In this document: positions 41,857-50,531 of the stretch, in pieces
Layout of the letters: each line of letters opens with the position of its first letter
Position numbering within the stretch: the stretch's first letter is position 1
Origin: Bacillus sp. FJAT-27445
Lineage (GTDB): Bacteria > Bacillota > Bacilli > Bacillales > Cytobacillaceae
Assembly: GCF_001510665.1 (NCBI RefSeq)
Contig: NZ_LMTI01000003.1
Location: 661,379-725,378 of the forward strand
DNA length: 64,000 nucleotides
Direction: 5' to 3'
Translations under genes and position numbers: made by a program
The notes under the pieces: model-generated
The model's database searches: none
The model's input: the letters and a program-made list of their open reading frames with translations, nothing else
What the model was told of the DNA's origin: nothing

Positions 41857-43335
41857 CTAGTCGTCTATGTCTATCATTTCCCTTAGCTTCTTCATGTTTT
41901 TTGGATTGAAACGGAATGGATTTTTCGTACGTAAAAACAGCGGCCTGGTCTTCTCCGCTGGAAACGGGAACCGGATGAGAACATCCTTGTTATCGGCCAG
42001 CCGAGGCGGGTATAAAGGCTGAAGAAACGGCCTGTTCATGGAAGTAAGCCTAATTAAATGAGTTAGCAATATACAGAAGCAAAAGACTATGCCCAGCAAT
42101 CCCCAAAACGAAGCAAACAGCAAAAATGGAAAGCGCAACAGCCGGATTGTATTGCCCATTTTGTAAACAGGCGTCGTAAATGAGGCGAGCCCTGCAAGTG
42201 CTACAAAAATGAGCAGGACGTTGCTCGTAAGACCCGCTTGAACCGAGGCTGTCCCAAGGACAATACCTCCTACAATACCGATTGTTTGGCCAACCTTTGT
42301 CGGGAGGCGGGCGCCGGCCTCGCGGAGCAGTTCAATTGTCAATTCGAGGAAAAGCGCCTCAAGGATCGGAGGAAATGGGATCACTCTCCTCGAACTGACT
42401 AGCGTATAAAGCAGGTCCTTTGGAATCAGTTCGTAATGATACGTCAGGACCGCGACATATACAGGAGTGATTAATACCGAAAACACGATTGAAAAAAAAC
42501 GGATCATCCTAAAAAAGGTTGCGAGTATCCAGTTCAAGTAATAATCATCAAATGAGCTAAAAAACTCGCCAAGCGTTGTAGGCCCTATCAACGCATGCGG
42601 CGATCCATCGACAAGGACGGCGACTTTTCCTTCCGCAAGAATTGCAGCCACCCGGTCCGGCCGTTCCGTATCGAGAAGCTGTGGGAAAGGAGAATACGTA
42701 TTATCTGAAACCAGCTGCACGACGTAGGAACTGTCGATAATCGCATCAAAATCGATTGCTTTTATCCGGTCCGTAATGGTTTTTACATTGTCAGGGTCGG
42801 TAATCCCATCAATATGAATAACAGAAACCCTTGTTTTTGTGAGCGAACCGATAATGATTTCCTCGATAACAAGTTCCTTAATCGGCAGACGCTTGCGGAT
42901 CAGGTTTGTATTGACCACAATTGACTCCACAAACGCTTCCTTTGGCCCGATGACGCTGAATTCGACCTCGGGCGGGGAAATCGTACGAACATTGGCCTCT
43001 ATCGTTTCAAAAAGGGCGAACTTCCCCGGGTCTGTCCCGACAGTCAAAAGAAGATAGCCTCTCAGCACCTTATCCTCAAGCTTATCCGGTTTGTCCAAAA
43101 TCTCTATTCCAGTAATAGGCACCAATGCCGTCACATCATCAATAAACTCGAAGTGCCGTTCCAGCAGATAGGGAAGTATATTCCTCTGCACAATATTCTC
43201 GTCTACCAGAGTTGAAAAAAATGATATGTGGAACTTCACACCCGTCTTCCGATTCGAATATTCCTGCTGTACAAAATCATTCGACCGCAAAATAATCTCC
43301 GGAAGCGGCACCTCCACTCCAGTCTTCCGCCCCAT
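41857..43335 (-). CDS. gerA: Spore germinant receptor A subunit
   Basis: 492 residues of the GerA spore germination family. A soluble N-terminal domain (about 1-235, with FFSTLVDENIVQRNILPYL and DNTYSPFPQLLDTERPDR) precedes about five membrane segments (265-430), including RRVIPFPPILEALFLEL and VGQTIGIVGGIVLGTA. A C-terminal basic tail follows. It is first in gerA-gerB-gerC; ATG at 43335 follows GGAGGTGTAAGCG. GerA-type subunits form the germinant-gated channel in the spore inner membrane. Forespore expression is expected from family knowledge, but I could not identify a clear sigma-G promoter. Confidence 0.94.
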   Translation of the reverse strand: MGRKTGVEVPLPEIILRSNDFVQQEYSNRKTGVKFHISFFSTLVDENIVQRNILPYLLERHFEFIDDVTALVPITGIEILDKPDKLEDKVLRGYLLLTVGTDPGKFALFETIEANVRTISPPEVEFSVIGPKEAFVESIVVNTNLIRKRLPIKELVIEEIIIGSLTKTRVSVIHIDGITDPDNVKTITDRIKAIDFDAIIDSSYVVQLVSDNTYSPFPQLLDTERPDRVAAILAEGKVAVLVDGSPHALIGPTTLGEFFSSFDDYYLNWILATFFRMIRFFSIVFSVLITPVYVAVLTYHYELIPKDLLYTLVSSRRVIPFPPILEALFLELTIELLREAGARLPTKVGQTIGIVGGIVLGTASVQAGLTSNVLLIFVALAGLASFTTPVYKMGNTIRLLRFPFLLFASFWGLLGIVFCFCILLTHLIRLTSMNRPFLQPLYPPRLADNKDVLIRFPFPAEKTRPLFLRTKNPFRFNPKNMKKLREMIDIDD

Positions 43336-43508
43336 CGCTTACACCTCCACAAAATCAACAAACTTATTATTTACCGGAAAAGGCAGTTTTATGAAAAGGA
43401 AAATAGAGTAGGAGCGTTCCTTCCTCCCACGCCACAAATTGTATTGTGGGTGAAATACCCTGATAAGTAAAAATAGAGGCGCGGGAGCAACCTCTTGTTG
43501 CTAAAGAG

Positions 43509-43537
43509 CAAAAAAAGGCACCCGCAATCGCAGGTGC
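43509..43537 (-). terminator. Terminator of yfiY
   Basis: On the minus strand GGCACC and GGGTGCC pair around TGCGATTGC, followed by TTTTTT. Confidence 0.85.
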
Positions 43538-43579
43538 CAAACGTTTATATAGAAAGGGGAGTTTTCAAGTAAACCGAAA

Positions 43580-44545
43580 TTACTGTGCAAAAATCTTTTC
43601 AATGTCATCTAGCATCAGGTTAGCCGCGATGACGCCTCCGGCTGTGTTCCAAATCGTATCACTGACTTGGTGGACATTGCCCTTTTTGGAAACCTCAAGG
43701 TTTTTGAAAAGCGGGTCTTCAATCCATTGTTTTTCAACCTGGGACGCCTTGCCGTCGCCTTCTTCATACGTGAAGTAGAAGAGGACGTCGCCATCCATTG
43801 CCGGGATGCGTTCCTTCGTTACGTTCTTTTCGGCAAAATCGTCCACGTCCTGGCTTTCCGGACGGGCAAAACCAAGTTCATTAAGGATAACGCCGGAGAA
43901 TGTGTCCTTATGGTATATCCTGACATCTCCTGCCATGAAACGAACCATGGAAACCTTCATATTAAGCTTATCGCCAAGCGTGCCTTTCAAGTCCTCAATA
44001 CGCTTGTCGTAATTCGCAAGCACTTCCTTGCCTTTTTCTTCTTTATTAACAGCTTTTGCATAAAGTTCGAAGTTTTGCTTCCAGTCGCCGCGGAGCGTTT
44101 CCGCGAAAACGGTCGGTGCAATTGCGCTCAACTGCTCATAAATTTCTTCCTGGCGCATTTTGTTTCCAATGATCAAATCGGGTTTCAACGCTGCAATAGC
44201 TTCCACATTGACCTGGCTTTCAACGCCGACAACTTTAGCATCCTTCATATCGTCTTTAATATGCTCGTACCAAGGGTCTCCTGTCCACGATTGAACAGCG
44301 CCGACTGGTTTAACGCCAAGAGCTAGCAAGGCCTCGGTTCCTTCATTTGTTAAAATAACGACGCGTTCAGGCGCTTTTTTAAGGGTGGTAGTTCCCATTG
44401 CGTGTTCAACGGTATAACTATGGGATTCATCTACTTTAGGCTTTTCGCTGCCTTTCGAGTTGTCCTTTTCATTCCCGCCGCAAGCCGCCAAGAGCAGTAC
44501 CGCGAAAATCGCCATAAGAGAGAATATGTACCGAATATTCTTCAT
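43580..44545 (-). CDS. yfiY: Ferric siderophore-binding lipoprotein (YfiY-like)
   Basis: 321 residues of the FecB/FhuD helical-backbone binding-protein family. Signal peptide with lipobox LLAAC (Cys about residue 22). Core blocks are PERVVILTNEGTEALLALGVKPVG, VNVEAIAALKPDLIIG and the late TIWNTAGGVIAANLMLDDIEK. It is divergent from two permease genes across a 250-bp gap with three Fur boxes. In B. subtilis the equivalent YfiYZ-YfhA-YusV system takes up hydroxamate siderophores such as schizokinen; that substrate is inferred here. Confidence 0.9.
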   Translation of the reverse strand: MKNIRYIFSLMAIFAVLLLAACGGNEKDNSKGSEKPKVDESHSYTVEHAMGTTTLKKAPERVVILTNEGTEALLALGVKPVGAVQSWTGDPWYEHIKDDMKDAKVVGVESQVNVEAIAALKPDLIIGNKMRQEEIYEQLSAIAPTVFAETLRGDWKQNFELYAKAVNKEEKGKEVLANYDKRIEDLKGTLGDKLNMKVSMVRFMAGDVRIYHKDTFSGVILNELGFARPESQDVDDFAEKNVTKERIPAMDGDVLFYFTYEEGDGKASQVEKQWIEDPLFKNLEVSKKGNVHQVSDTIWNTAGGVIAANLMLDDIEKIFAQ

Positions 44546-44573
44546 GATTGTAATGCCTCCTGATAAATGTTAA

Positions 44574-44588
44574 TGATAATCATTTTCA
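44574..44588. promoter_or_regulatory. Fur box 1 (yfiY side)
   Basis: TGATAAT-C-ATTTTCA matches the 7-1-7 Fur consensus (TGATAATnATTATCA) in 13 of 14 positions and lies 29 bases before the yfiY start. Confidence 0.85.
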
Positions 44589-44636
44589 ATGACATCCTCA
44601 TCATAAAATGATAAAATCAACATGTCAATGGTTAAT

Positions 44637-44651
44637 TGAAAATTATTCTCA
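44637..44651. promoter_or_regulatory. Fur box 2 (middle)
   Basis: TGAAAAT-T-ATTCTCA is a 7-1-7 Fur-like site in the middle of the divergent region. Confidence 0.75.
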
Positions 44652-44693
44652 AGTAACAGGCAGAACTGAAAACAGTGGAAATAAACGTTAAAT

Positions 44694-44708
44694 GAAAATG
44701 ATTCTCAA
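44694..44708. promoter_or_regulatory. Fur box 3 (yfiZ side)
   Basis: TGAAAAT-G-ATTCTCA lies just upstream of a TTGACA -35 element (44715-44720) for the permease genes, placed to block transcription when iron is plentiful. Confidence 0.8.
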
Positions 44709-44791
44709 AGTCATTGACACTGCACTTGTACCGCCTTAGACTAGATATATGTAACTAGTCAAACAATGTAGATGTGGGAAAGGTTTTCATT

Positions 44792-45799
44792 ATGGTTCTC
44801 CTTAAAAATACAGGATTAAAATGGCTTGGCCTTTTAGGAGCCATCGTTTTGCTGCTAGCCCTGATGGTGGCGAGCATCGTCTTTGGCTACACCGATACAA
44901 CAATCAAAATGGCCATTGACACATTTACCAAGTTTAATGGATCGAATGAACATATAATCATTGAGTCGGTCCGGCTGCCCCGCGCGCTTATCGCCGCAGC
45001 AGTTGGAGCGAGTCTTGGCGTGTCCGGGGTTCTCCTCCAGACTCTGACAAAAAATCCGCTTGCATCGCCTGATATATTTGGCGTCAATGCCGGTGCGGGG
45101 ATGATGGTCGTTATCGCCGTTACCCTTATCAAAGTGGACAGCATCCAGGCTTTCACCTGGCTATCATTCTTTGGAGCGGCTGCGGCTGCAATCGGCGTCT
45201 ACACAATCGGTTCATTCGGCCGCGAAGGGCTAACACCGATGAAGCTCACCCTTGCTGGCGCCGCGCTATCAGCGATGTTCGCAAGTTTTACTCAAGGCCT
45301 GCTCGTATTGAACGAAGCAGCGCTTGAGCAGGTGTTATTCTGGCTTGCCGGCTCCGTAGCCAACCGCGATCTTGAAAACCTGATTGCCGTACTTCCATAC
45401 CTGGCTGTCGGCTGGATCGGGTCACTCTTAATCGCATCAAAAATGAATGTCCTTTCCATGGGCGAGGACGTGGCGAAAGGTCTAGGGCTGAACACCGCTT
45501 TTGTTAAAATTGGCATCGGAATCCTTGTCATCCTGCTTGCCGGCGGGGCGGTCGCGGTTGCCGGGCCGATTGGGTTCATAGGCATCGTCATCCCGCATAT
45601 CACCCGCTCAATCGTCGGCATCGACCACCGCTGGGTCATCCCGTTTGCCGCACTCCTTGGAGCCATGCTCCTACTGGCGGCGGATATCGGCTCCCGGTAC
45701 CTGCTTATGCCGCAGGAAGTTCCGGTTGGCGTCACCACAGCGATCATCGGCACCCCATTTTTCATCTATATTGCGAGAAGGGGGTTCAATAGCCGATGA
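44792..45799 (+). CDS. yfiZ: Siderophore ABC transporter permease (FecCD family, YfiZ-like)
   Basis: 335 residues with about nine or ten membrane segments. FecCD hallmarks are ESVRLPRALIAAAVGASLGVSG, TKNPLASPDIFGVNAGAG and AGPIGFIGIVIPHITRSIVG. ATG at 44792 has GGGAAAGG 8 bases upstream; an upstream GTG is less likely. Its stop overlaps the next permease start (ATGA), so the two form the heterodimeric channel. Confidence 0.92.
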   Translation: MVLLKNTGLKWLGLLGAIVLLLALMVASIVFGYTDTTIKMAIDTFTKFNGSNEHIIIESVRLPRALIAAAVGASLGVSGVLLQTLTKNPLASPDIFGVNAGAGMMVVIAVTLIKVDSIQAFTWLSFFGAAAAAIGVYTIGSFGREGLTPMKLTLAGAALSAMFASFTQGLLVLNEAALEQVLFWLAGSVANRDLENLIAVLPYLAVGWIGSLLIASKMNVLSMGEDVAKGLGLNTAFVKIGIGILVILLAGGAVAVAGPIGFIGIVIPHITRSIVGIDHRWVIPFAALLGAMLLLAADIGSRYLLMPQEVPVGVTTAIIGTPFFIYIARRGFNSR

Positions 45800-46851
45800 G
45801 CCAATTCAGGAATATTCGTATTTTGAAAGGAAAAATTTCTTTCCTTCTTGATAAAAAAGCACTGATTACCTTTACCAGCCTTGCTTTGGCCGCATTCGCC
45901 GTGTTTGTTGTGAGCACGGGGATGGGGGAAATGAAGATCAGCCCGCTCACTGTCCTCAAAGTTTTCTTTGGCGGCGGAACCGAGATGGACCAGCTGATCA
46001 TAAAATCGTTCAGGCTGCCGCGCATCATTATCGCGCTCACCGTCGGCATGGGGCTCGCCGTTGCAGGCGGCATCCTTCAGGGGATGATCCGCAACCCGCT
46101 CGCATCGCCAGATATTCTCGGTATTACTGGCGGGGCGTCGGTTGCAGTTGTTGGTTTTCTGGCAGTATTCAGCGATAGAAGCAACGCACTGACAGTCAGC
46201 ATCGCCTGGCTTCCGGTAGCCGCATTCATCGGCGCCGCGGCTGCTGCCTTCCTTGTTTACATCCTTGCCTGGAAAAATGGCGTCTCGCCAATCCGGCTAG
46301 TCCTGATTGGGATTGGCCTAATGGCATTGATGAAGGCATTAACAACGATGATGATGATACTAGGGCCAATTTTCCAGGCAAGCCAGGCAAATATTTGGAT
46401 TACTGGAACTGTTTACGGCTCGACCTGGGCGAACGTGTCAATCGCACTGCCGGCAACAATCATATTAATAGTACTAGCCATTATCTCAGCAAGGAACTTG
46501 AACATCCAGGAACTCGGCGATGATGTTGCAACCGGCCTTGGCTCACGCGTGCAAAAACAGCGCTTTGCCTTGCTTGCGATTTCAACGGGGCTAATCGGAA
46601 CATCGGTTGCCTTTGCGGGCGGCATTGGCTTTGTCGGCCTCATGGCGCCGCATATGGCGCGCAGGCTTGTAGGGTCATCCTTTGGAGCACTCCTTCCGGT
46701 ATCAGCCATTTTAGGCGGAATACTCGTCATGGCTGCCGATTTAATAGGAAGAACCATGTTCTCCCCGCTTGAAGTACCCGCCGGCGTCTTCACCGCGGGC
46801 ATCGGGGCACCCTACTTCATCTACCTTTTATTTAAAACAAGGAACCAGTAG
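45796..46851 (+). CDS. yfhA: Siderophore ABC transporter permease (FecCD family, YfhA-like)
   Basis: 351 residues, the second FecCD permease. IKSFRLPRIIIALTVGMGLA, MIRNPLASPDILGITGGAS and AGGIGFVGLMAPHMARRLVG are the family blocks. It is coupled to yfiZ by a 4-base overlap. A dispersed repeat separates it from the ATPase gene downstream. Confidence 0.92.
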   Translation: MSQFRNIRILKGKISFLLDKKALITFTSLALAAFAVFVVSTGMGEMKISPLTVLKVFFGGGTEMDQLIIKSFRLPRIIIALTVGMGLAVAGGILQGMIRNPLASPDILGITGGASVAVVGFLAVFSDRSNALTVSIAWLPVAAFIGAAAAAFLVYILAWKNGVSPIRLVLIGIGLMALMKALTTMMMILGPIFQASQANIWITGTVYGSTWANVSIALPATIILIVLAIISARNLNIQELGDDVATGLGSRVQKQRFALLAISTGLIGTSVAFAGGIGFVGLMAPHMARRLVGSSFGALLPVSAILGGILVMAADLIGRTMFSPLEVPAGVFTAGIGAPYFIYLLFKTRNQ

Positions 46852-46896
46852 GGGATTATGCGAAGGCGGAAATTGTTAAAGGATAGAGTTGATTTT

Positions 46897-47036
46897 TAAC
46901 TGCGTTGATTGGAGCGGAGGGCACCGACTCCGGCGGGATGCAGCGGCAAGGTGGAGACCCCGCAGGCGCGAGCGCCGAGGAGGCTTCACTGACGCCCCGC
47001 GGAAAGCGTGTGCCTGTAGTGGAAATCAACAGTTAA
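46897..47036. repeat. Bacillaceae dispersed imperfect-palindrome repeat
   Basis: TTAACTGCGTTGATT on the left faces AATCAACAGTTAA on the right, and inside them GGCAC faces GTGCC. The GC-rich interior contains CCCGCAGGCGCGAGCGCCGAG and CCCCGCGGAAAGCG. I recognise this roughly 130-bp sequence type (GATTGGAGCGGAAGGCAC ... GTGCCT ... AATCAAC) as a repeat scattered through many Bacillaceae genomes. It carries no ORF and sits between yfhA and its ATPase gene. Confidence 0.85.
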
Positions 47037-47129
47037 GTTTATGAGCCTATTAATATTTCTAATATGAGCAAGTTGACTTTTACCAACCCGCCACCGGATT
47101 TGCAAAAACGCGAAAAGGAGCTGTCTGAA

Positions 47130-47957
47130 TTGACGCATGCGCAAGCGATTGAAACGAAAGAGCTGTCCCTTTCCTACGGAGATACATTAATCATCAAAGA
47201 ACTCGACCTGAAAATTCCTAAAGGTGAAATCACTGTGTTCATCGGAGGGAATGGCTGCGGGAAATCGACCCTTCTCCGCTCAATCGCGCGCCTCCTGAAG
47301 CCGAAATCAGGCAGCGTCCTGCTTGAAGGGACAGCCATTTCAAAGCTGTCGACAAGGGAAGTCGCCAAAAACATGGCTATCCTTCCCCAAACACCTGTCG
47401 CTCCAGAAGGCTTGACCGTCCTTCAGCTCGTAAAGCAAGGACGCTATCCGTATCAATCATGGCTGAAGCAATGGTCCGAAGAAGATGAGCAGAAAGTGAA
47501 CGATGCCCTAAAAGCAACAGGGCTTGAAGAACTGAAGGACCGTCCCGTCGATTCGTTGTCGGGCGGCCAGCGCCAGCGTGCATGGATTGCCATGACACTC
47601 GCCCAGGACACGGATATCCTGCTTCTTGACGAGCCGACAACGTATCTCGATATGACTCATCAGATTGAAATCCTTGATTTGCTCTACGATCTAAATGAGC
47701 GCGAAAACCGGACAATCGTCATGGTCCTCCACGACCTGAACCTTGCCTGCCGCTACGCGCATAACATCGTTGCCATCAAGGACAAGCAAATTTATGCCCA
47801 GGGCCGTCCGGAAGTCGTCATCAACTGCTCGCTTGTCAAAAACGTCTTTGGCATGGACTGCGAAGTAACAATCGATCCGCTCTTCGGAACACCGCTTTGC
47901 ATCCCATACGGCAAAGGGCGCTGCATCCTAAAAGGAGCACTGGCTGCCAACAGTTAA
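47130..47957 (+). CDS. yusV: Siderophore ABC transporter ATP-binding protein (YusV-like)
   Basis: About 275 residues. Walker A GGNGCGKSTLLRS, Q-loop LPQTPVAPEGL, signature LSGGQRQRAWIAMTLA, Walker B ILLLDEPTTYLD, switch His VLHDLNLACRYAH. It energises the YfiZ/YfhA permeases. Two starts are possible: ATG at 47064 without a ribosome site, or TTG at 47130 with AAAAGGAG 9 bases upstream, giving THAQAIETKELSLSYGD like its relatives. I prefer 47130. The dispersed repeat just upstream may have displaced the original promoter or leader. Confidence 0.9.
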   Translation: MTHAQAIETKELSLSYGDTLIIKELDLKIPKGEITVFIGGNGCGKSTLLRSIARLLKPKSGSVLLEGTAISKLSTREVAKNMAILPQTPVAPEGLTVLQLVKQGRYPYQSWLKQWSEEDEQKVNDALKATGLEELKDRPVDSLSGGQRQRAWIAMTLAQDTDILLLDEPTTYLDMTHQIEILDLLYDLNERENRTIVMVLHDLNLACRYAHNIVAIKDKQIYAQGRPEVVINCSLVKNVFGMDCEVTIDPLFGTPLCIPYGKGRCILKGALAANS

Positions 47958-48011
47958 ATGGATAAGTAGGAATGGCCTTCAAAAATGGCTCTTTCTACTG
48001 GATAGGGAAGT

Positions 48012-48045
48012 CGTTTTTTATCCAAGTGCGGTGCCAGACACCTGT
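48012..48045. repeat. GTGCCAGACACC element
   Basis: GGTGCCAGACACC followed by TGTTTTT, the same family as the GTGCCTGGCAC elements at 27972 and 39601. It probably works as a weak terminator after the ATPase gene. Confidence 0.6.
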
Positions 48046-48075
48046 TTTTATTGTACGAAAGGTGGTGAGTTTAGG

Positions 48076-48888
48076 ATGGTGCTTCAGTTAAGTTTAAGCC
48101 AGTTGAACGAGGTGGAAAAGGATGCTTTGAAGGATTACCGTTTTGCGGCTGAGCGACTTTATCGGATGATTTCCGTGAAGGCGCTGCTCGATCCGCTGGA
48201 ATTAAAGGCGTTCATAGATCAGCTCAAGGTGACGTTCCAAACGGATTCTGAAAAGGTTGCCGCATCGGTCTTTATAAAGCGGTATGCCTTTCTCGCTGTC
48301 CTGGCTCTTTATACGATGTCTGCCTGGAACAAAAAACTTGATATCCGGCCGGAGAACATCTATCTCGAACCACCTTCTGCGGATCCGAAATGGCTGCCAA
48401 AATTCTATCTAACAAACACCCAAACAGGAGAAGTAAATACAGCAGACCGCCAAGCATTTAGGAGACAAGCTGTTTCCGAGCTATTCGCAGGCCACCTGTT
48501 TCCGCTTATCAGTCTGCTCGCCAAAACCACCGGCGTGTCAAAACTAATCCTCTGGGAAAATATAGCCGTTTACATCATGTGGCTGTATGAATCAAAGCTC
48601 GAAAAAGAGCCCAATGCCGGCGGCGACCTGGACTTCATTTTCAAAAAAGCGGAAGGGTCCCTGTTTGGAAGCTACAACCACAATCCAATCAAAAAATTTT
48701 ATTATGAAAAGACGTATGTAGACGATCTGGACGAAATGGTCCGGATCCGCCAAACATGCTGCTTCTCATATCTTACCGGCGGAAAGTCCTCACGATGCAA
48801 AACATGCCCGTGCAGGAAGCTGGAAATGGAGGGCAAGTGCTCAAATGGACCAGAAAACGTTTGCGATGCAGTTCGAAGCCTTACTTGA
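48076..48888 (+). CDS. FhuF-like 2Fe-2S ferric siderophore reductase
   Basis: 270 residues. The C-terminus has CC in RQTCCFSYLTGG and then CKTCPC, the CC-x10-CxxC 2Fe-2S pattern of FhuF-type ferric reductases, which release iron from hydroxamate siderophores in the cytoplasm. The N-terminal part is helical and resembles the IucA/IucC C-terminal region. It follows the siderophore uptake genes, which agrees with this role. Its end overlaps the next gene by 44 bases in another frame. Confidence 0.82.
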   Translation: MVLQLSLSQLNEVEKDALKDYRFAAERLYRMISVKALLDPLELKAFIDQLKVTFQTDSEKVAASVFIKRYAFLAVLALYTMSAWNKKLDIRPENIYLEPPSADPKWLPKFYLTNTQTGEVNTADRQAFRRQAVSELFAGHLFPLISLLAKTTGVSKLILWENIAVYIMWLYESKLEKEPNAGGDLDFIFKKAEGSLFGSYNHNPIKKFYYEKTYVDDLDEMVRIRQTCCFSYLTGGKSSRCKTCPCRKLEMEGKCSNGPENVCDAVRSLT

Positions 48889-49102
48889 AAAGTATGCTGA
48901 ACTCCTTGTCGGCACCTCAGACAAGGACATCACCGAAAAAGTGAAAATGTATGCCCTCTACACTCACATCGCCAGGACCATGCCCGCTCTCGCCAAGCAC
49001 TGGAACGCGCTTTACCCCGAGGCGAAGGACGAAATGAAGGATCTCATGGCCGAAATCAAGAGGCTAAATGAGGAGCATCGGAACAAAAAGCCGCACCCTT
49101 AA
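48845..49102 (+). CDS. yusU: DUF2573 family protein (YusU-like)
   Basis: 85 residues, small, helical and soluble, with FEALLEKYAELLVG and MYALYTHIARTMPALAKHW. It matches DUF2573/YusU, whose gene is next to yusV in B. subtilis; function unknown. Translation probably couples to the FhuF-like gene, since the start lies 44 bases inside it. The stop is embedded in the terminator. Confidence 0.85.
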   Translation: MDQKTFAMQFEALLEKYAELLVGTSDKDITEKVKMYALYTHIARTMPALAKHWNALYPEAKDEMKDLMAEIKRLNEEHRNKKPHP

Positions 49103-49126
49103 ACCAAAGGGTGTGGCTTTTTTTTA
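49088..49126 (+). terminator. Terminator of the iron operon
   Basis: AAAGCCGCACCCTT pairs with AAGGGTGTGGCTTT, followed by more T. Confidence 0.88.
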
Positions 49127-49215
49127 TGAATCAAATCAGTGGAATAATGGTATACAACTCACTTTAAGAATGGTAAAATTAGGTAAATATCGATCGTAAA
49201 AGGGGGGGGATTCTG

Positions 49216-49857
49216 ATGGGAATTGAAAAAAGAACAATCAACCAAATCAGTTATACGTATGTAGACAACCAGGGCGCGGCAGTTTGCTTTATGTTCTCTG
49301 GCGCCGGCTATACATACGATAAACCACTTCTTTATTACTCCACCATGGCTATGCTTGAGCAAAGGTACGACGTGGTCCATATCCACTATTCATATGATTA
49401 CGGGGCGCTTTTCAAACTCTCATTATCCGAAATAAGCGATACTCTCTGCAGGGATATTGACCCCGTCATAACTGAAGTTCTTAGCAAAAAGAAGTATGAC
49501 TCCATTCTCTTTTTAGGAAAATCGCTCGGGACTATTCCAATCATCCATGATTTTATCAGGAACAACCGCTATGAAAATTCGAAAATGGTACTGTTGACGC
49601 CGCTCCTTAAATACAACCAGATTACAGAAACTTTAACAAATTGCCGCCACAGGGCATTAATCGTCATTGGTAAGAACGATCATCATTTTATCGAAAGCAG
49701 AGTCGATGAAATCGAAACCAATCCGTTGGTAAAAATCCAAAGGGTTCCAAATGCCGATCATTCACTTGAAATCGAACCGATTAGCATGCCACTGTCTCTT
49801 TCCGTGATGGAGCAGGTTATGGGAAATCTGGCTGATTTTATAAGGAGCGCAAAATGA
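49216..49857 (+). CDS. Alpha/beta hydrolase
   Basis: 213 residues. The nucleophile elbow is GKSLGT (Ser about residue 101 in FLGKSLGTIP). The likely acid lies in IVIGKNDHHF and the catalytic His in NADHSLE. No signal peptide. Small relatives act as esterases or thioesterases, but the substrate here is not predictable. The start has GGGGGGGG before ATTCTGATG. It overlaps the next small membrane protein gene by 4 bases (ATGA), so they are translationally coupled. Confidence 0.85.
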   Translation: MGIEKRTINQISYTYVDNQGAAVCFMFSGAGYTYDKPLLYYSTMAMLEQRYDVVHIHYSYDYGALFKLSLSEISDTLCRDIDPVITEVLSKKKYDSILFLGKSLGTIPIIHDFIRNNRYENSKMVLLTPLLKYNQITETLTNCRHRALIVIGKNDHHFIESRVDEIETNPLVKIQRVPNADHSLEIEPISMPLSLSVMEQVMGNLADFIRSAK

Positions 49858-50087
49858 GACTCTTTTTAATCATCATAATGATGTGTTTTCTCGGAGGCGG
49901 CCTGTGGATGCTTGGCCCGATTGGAGGCATCATCGCGTTCGGCATCATCTCAGCACTGTTGTTCGAACTGCTTCTTATATTAAAAGATGTGGAATTCAGG
50001 GTATCGAGCCTGGGACCGAAGCGTGACAAAGTAAAGGAATTTGTGGAAGAAGTCCTACTGAAAAACGATGATGTTGATTTAAAGTAG
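49854..50087 (+). CDS. Small membrane protein, 77 residues
   Basis: Two hydrophobic segments (about residues 2-20 and 22-44) with a glycine-rich turn, then a charged cytoplasmic tail (SSLGPKRDKVKEFVEEVLL). Not recognised. Coupled to the hydrolase gene upstream. Confidence 0.75.
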   Translation: MRLFLIIIMMCFLGGGLWMLGPIGGIIAFGIISALLFELLLILKDVEFRVSSLGPKRDKVKEFVEEVLLKNDDVDLK

Positions 50088-50113
50088 TGCGGAAATATGC
50101 CACAGCAAATAGA

Positions 50114-50142
50114 TAAAGCCCCCATTCGGAGGCTTTATTTTT
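50114..50142 (+). terminator. Terminator after the hydrolase pair
   Basis: AAAGCC with CC pairs with GG and GGCTTT, followed by ATTTTTT. Confidence 0.8.
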
Positions 50143-50186
50143 TGGGGGAATTATTCACTTTGAGCTTGTCAAGGGCATCCTATGAG

Positions 50187-50519
50187 TTACTGTACATTCC
50201 CGCCATATGGCAGCTGATCGCGATATCCGGAGAACTGCTGTGACTTCTTCTGCAGCGATTGCGCCTGGGCCGGCTCGACTTTGTACCAGCCTTCCTGGAA
50301 CATCACGTTGTACAAATGGCGCTGTACATTCTGCGTCTCATTGTAAATATCGAGCACATCCTTGTACAAGCCCATGTGGCTCGCTTCGTTCAAAAAAACA
50401 TCATAGCCGTGGGTCATATATTTCTCTGTCGCAAGCAAATCGTTGATAAAATCACGGTCGTTCATTGATGGATTTTTCTCAACCTGCGTCGGTTGGTTTG
50501 AAATCGAATTGTTGTTCAT
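50187..50519 (-). CDS. CotF-family spore coat protein
   Basis: 110 residues. MNDRDFINDLLATEKYMTHGYDVFLNEA is the CotF-type start, followed by a helical domain and QEGWYKVEPAQAQ. A glutamine- and asparagine-rich N-terminus and no membrane segment fit a coat protein. It is 12 bases downstream of a related gene on the same strand. Confidence 0.9.
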   Translation of the reverse strand: MNNNSISNQPTQVEKNPSMNDRDFINDLLATEKYMTHGYDVFLNEASHMGLYKDVLDIYNETQNVQRHLYNVMFQEGWYKVEPAQAQSLQKKSQQFSGYRDQLPYGGNVQ

Positions 50520-50531
50520 CGTCCGTTCCTC

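Noticed and set aside
47064..47129. ATG at 47064 as the start of the siderophore ATPase
   Set aside because: No ribosome site, close to the inserted repeat, and relatives start near the TTG at 47130; kept as an alternative.
48031..48075. Upstream start for the FhuF-like protein
   Set aside because: It translates the GTGCCAGACACC repeat; the ATG at 48076 has the better context.
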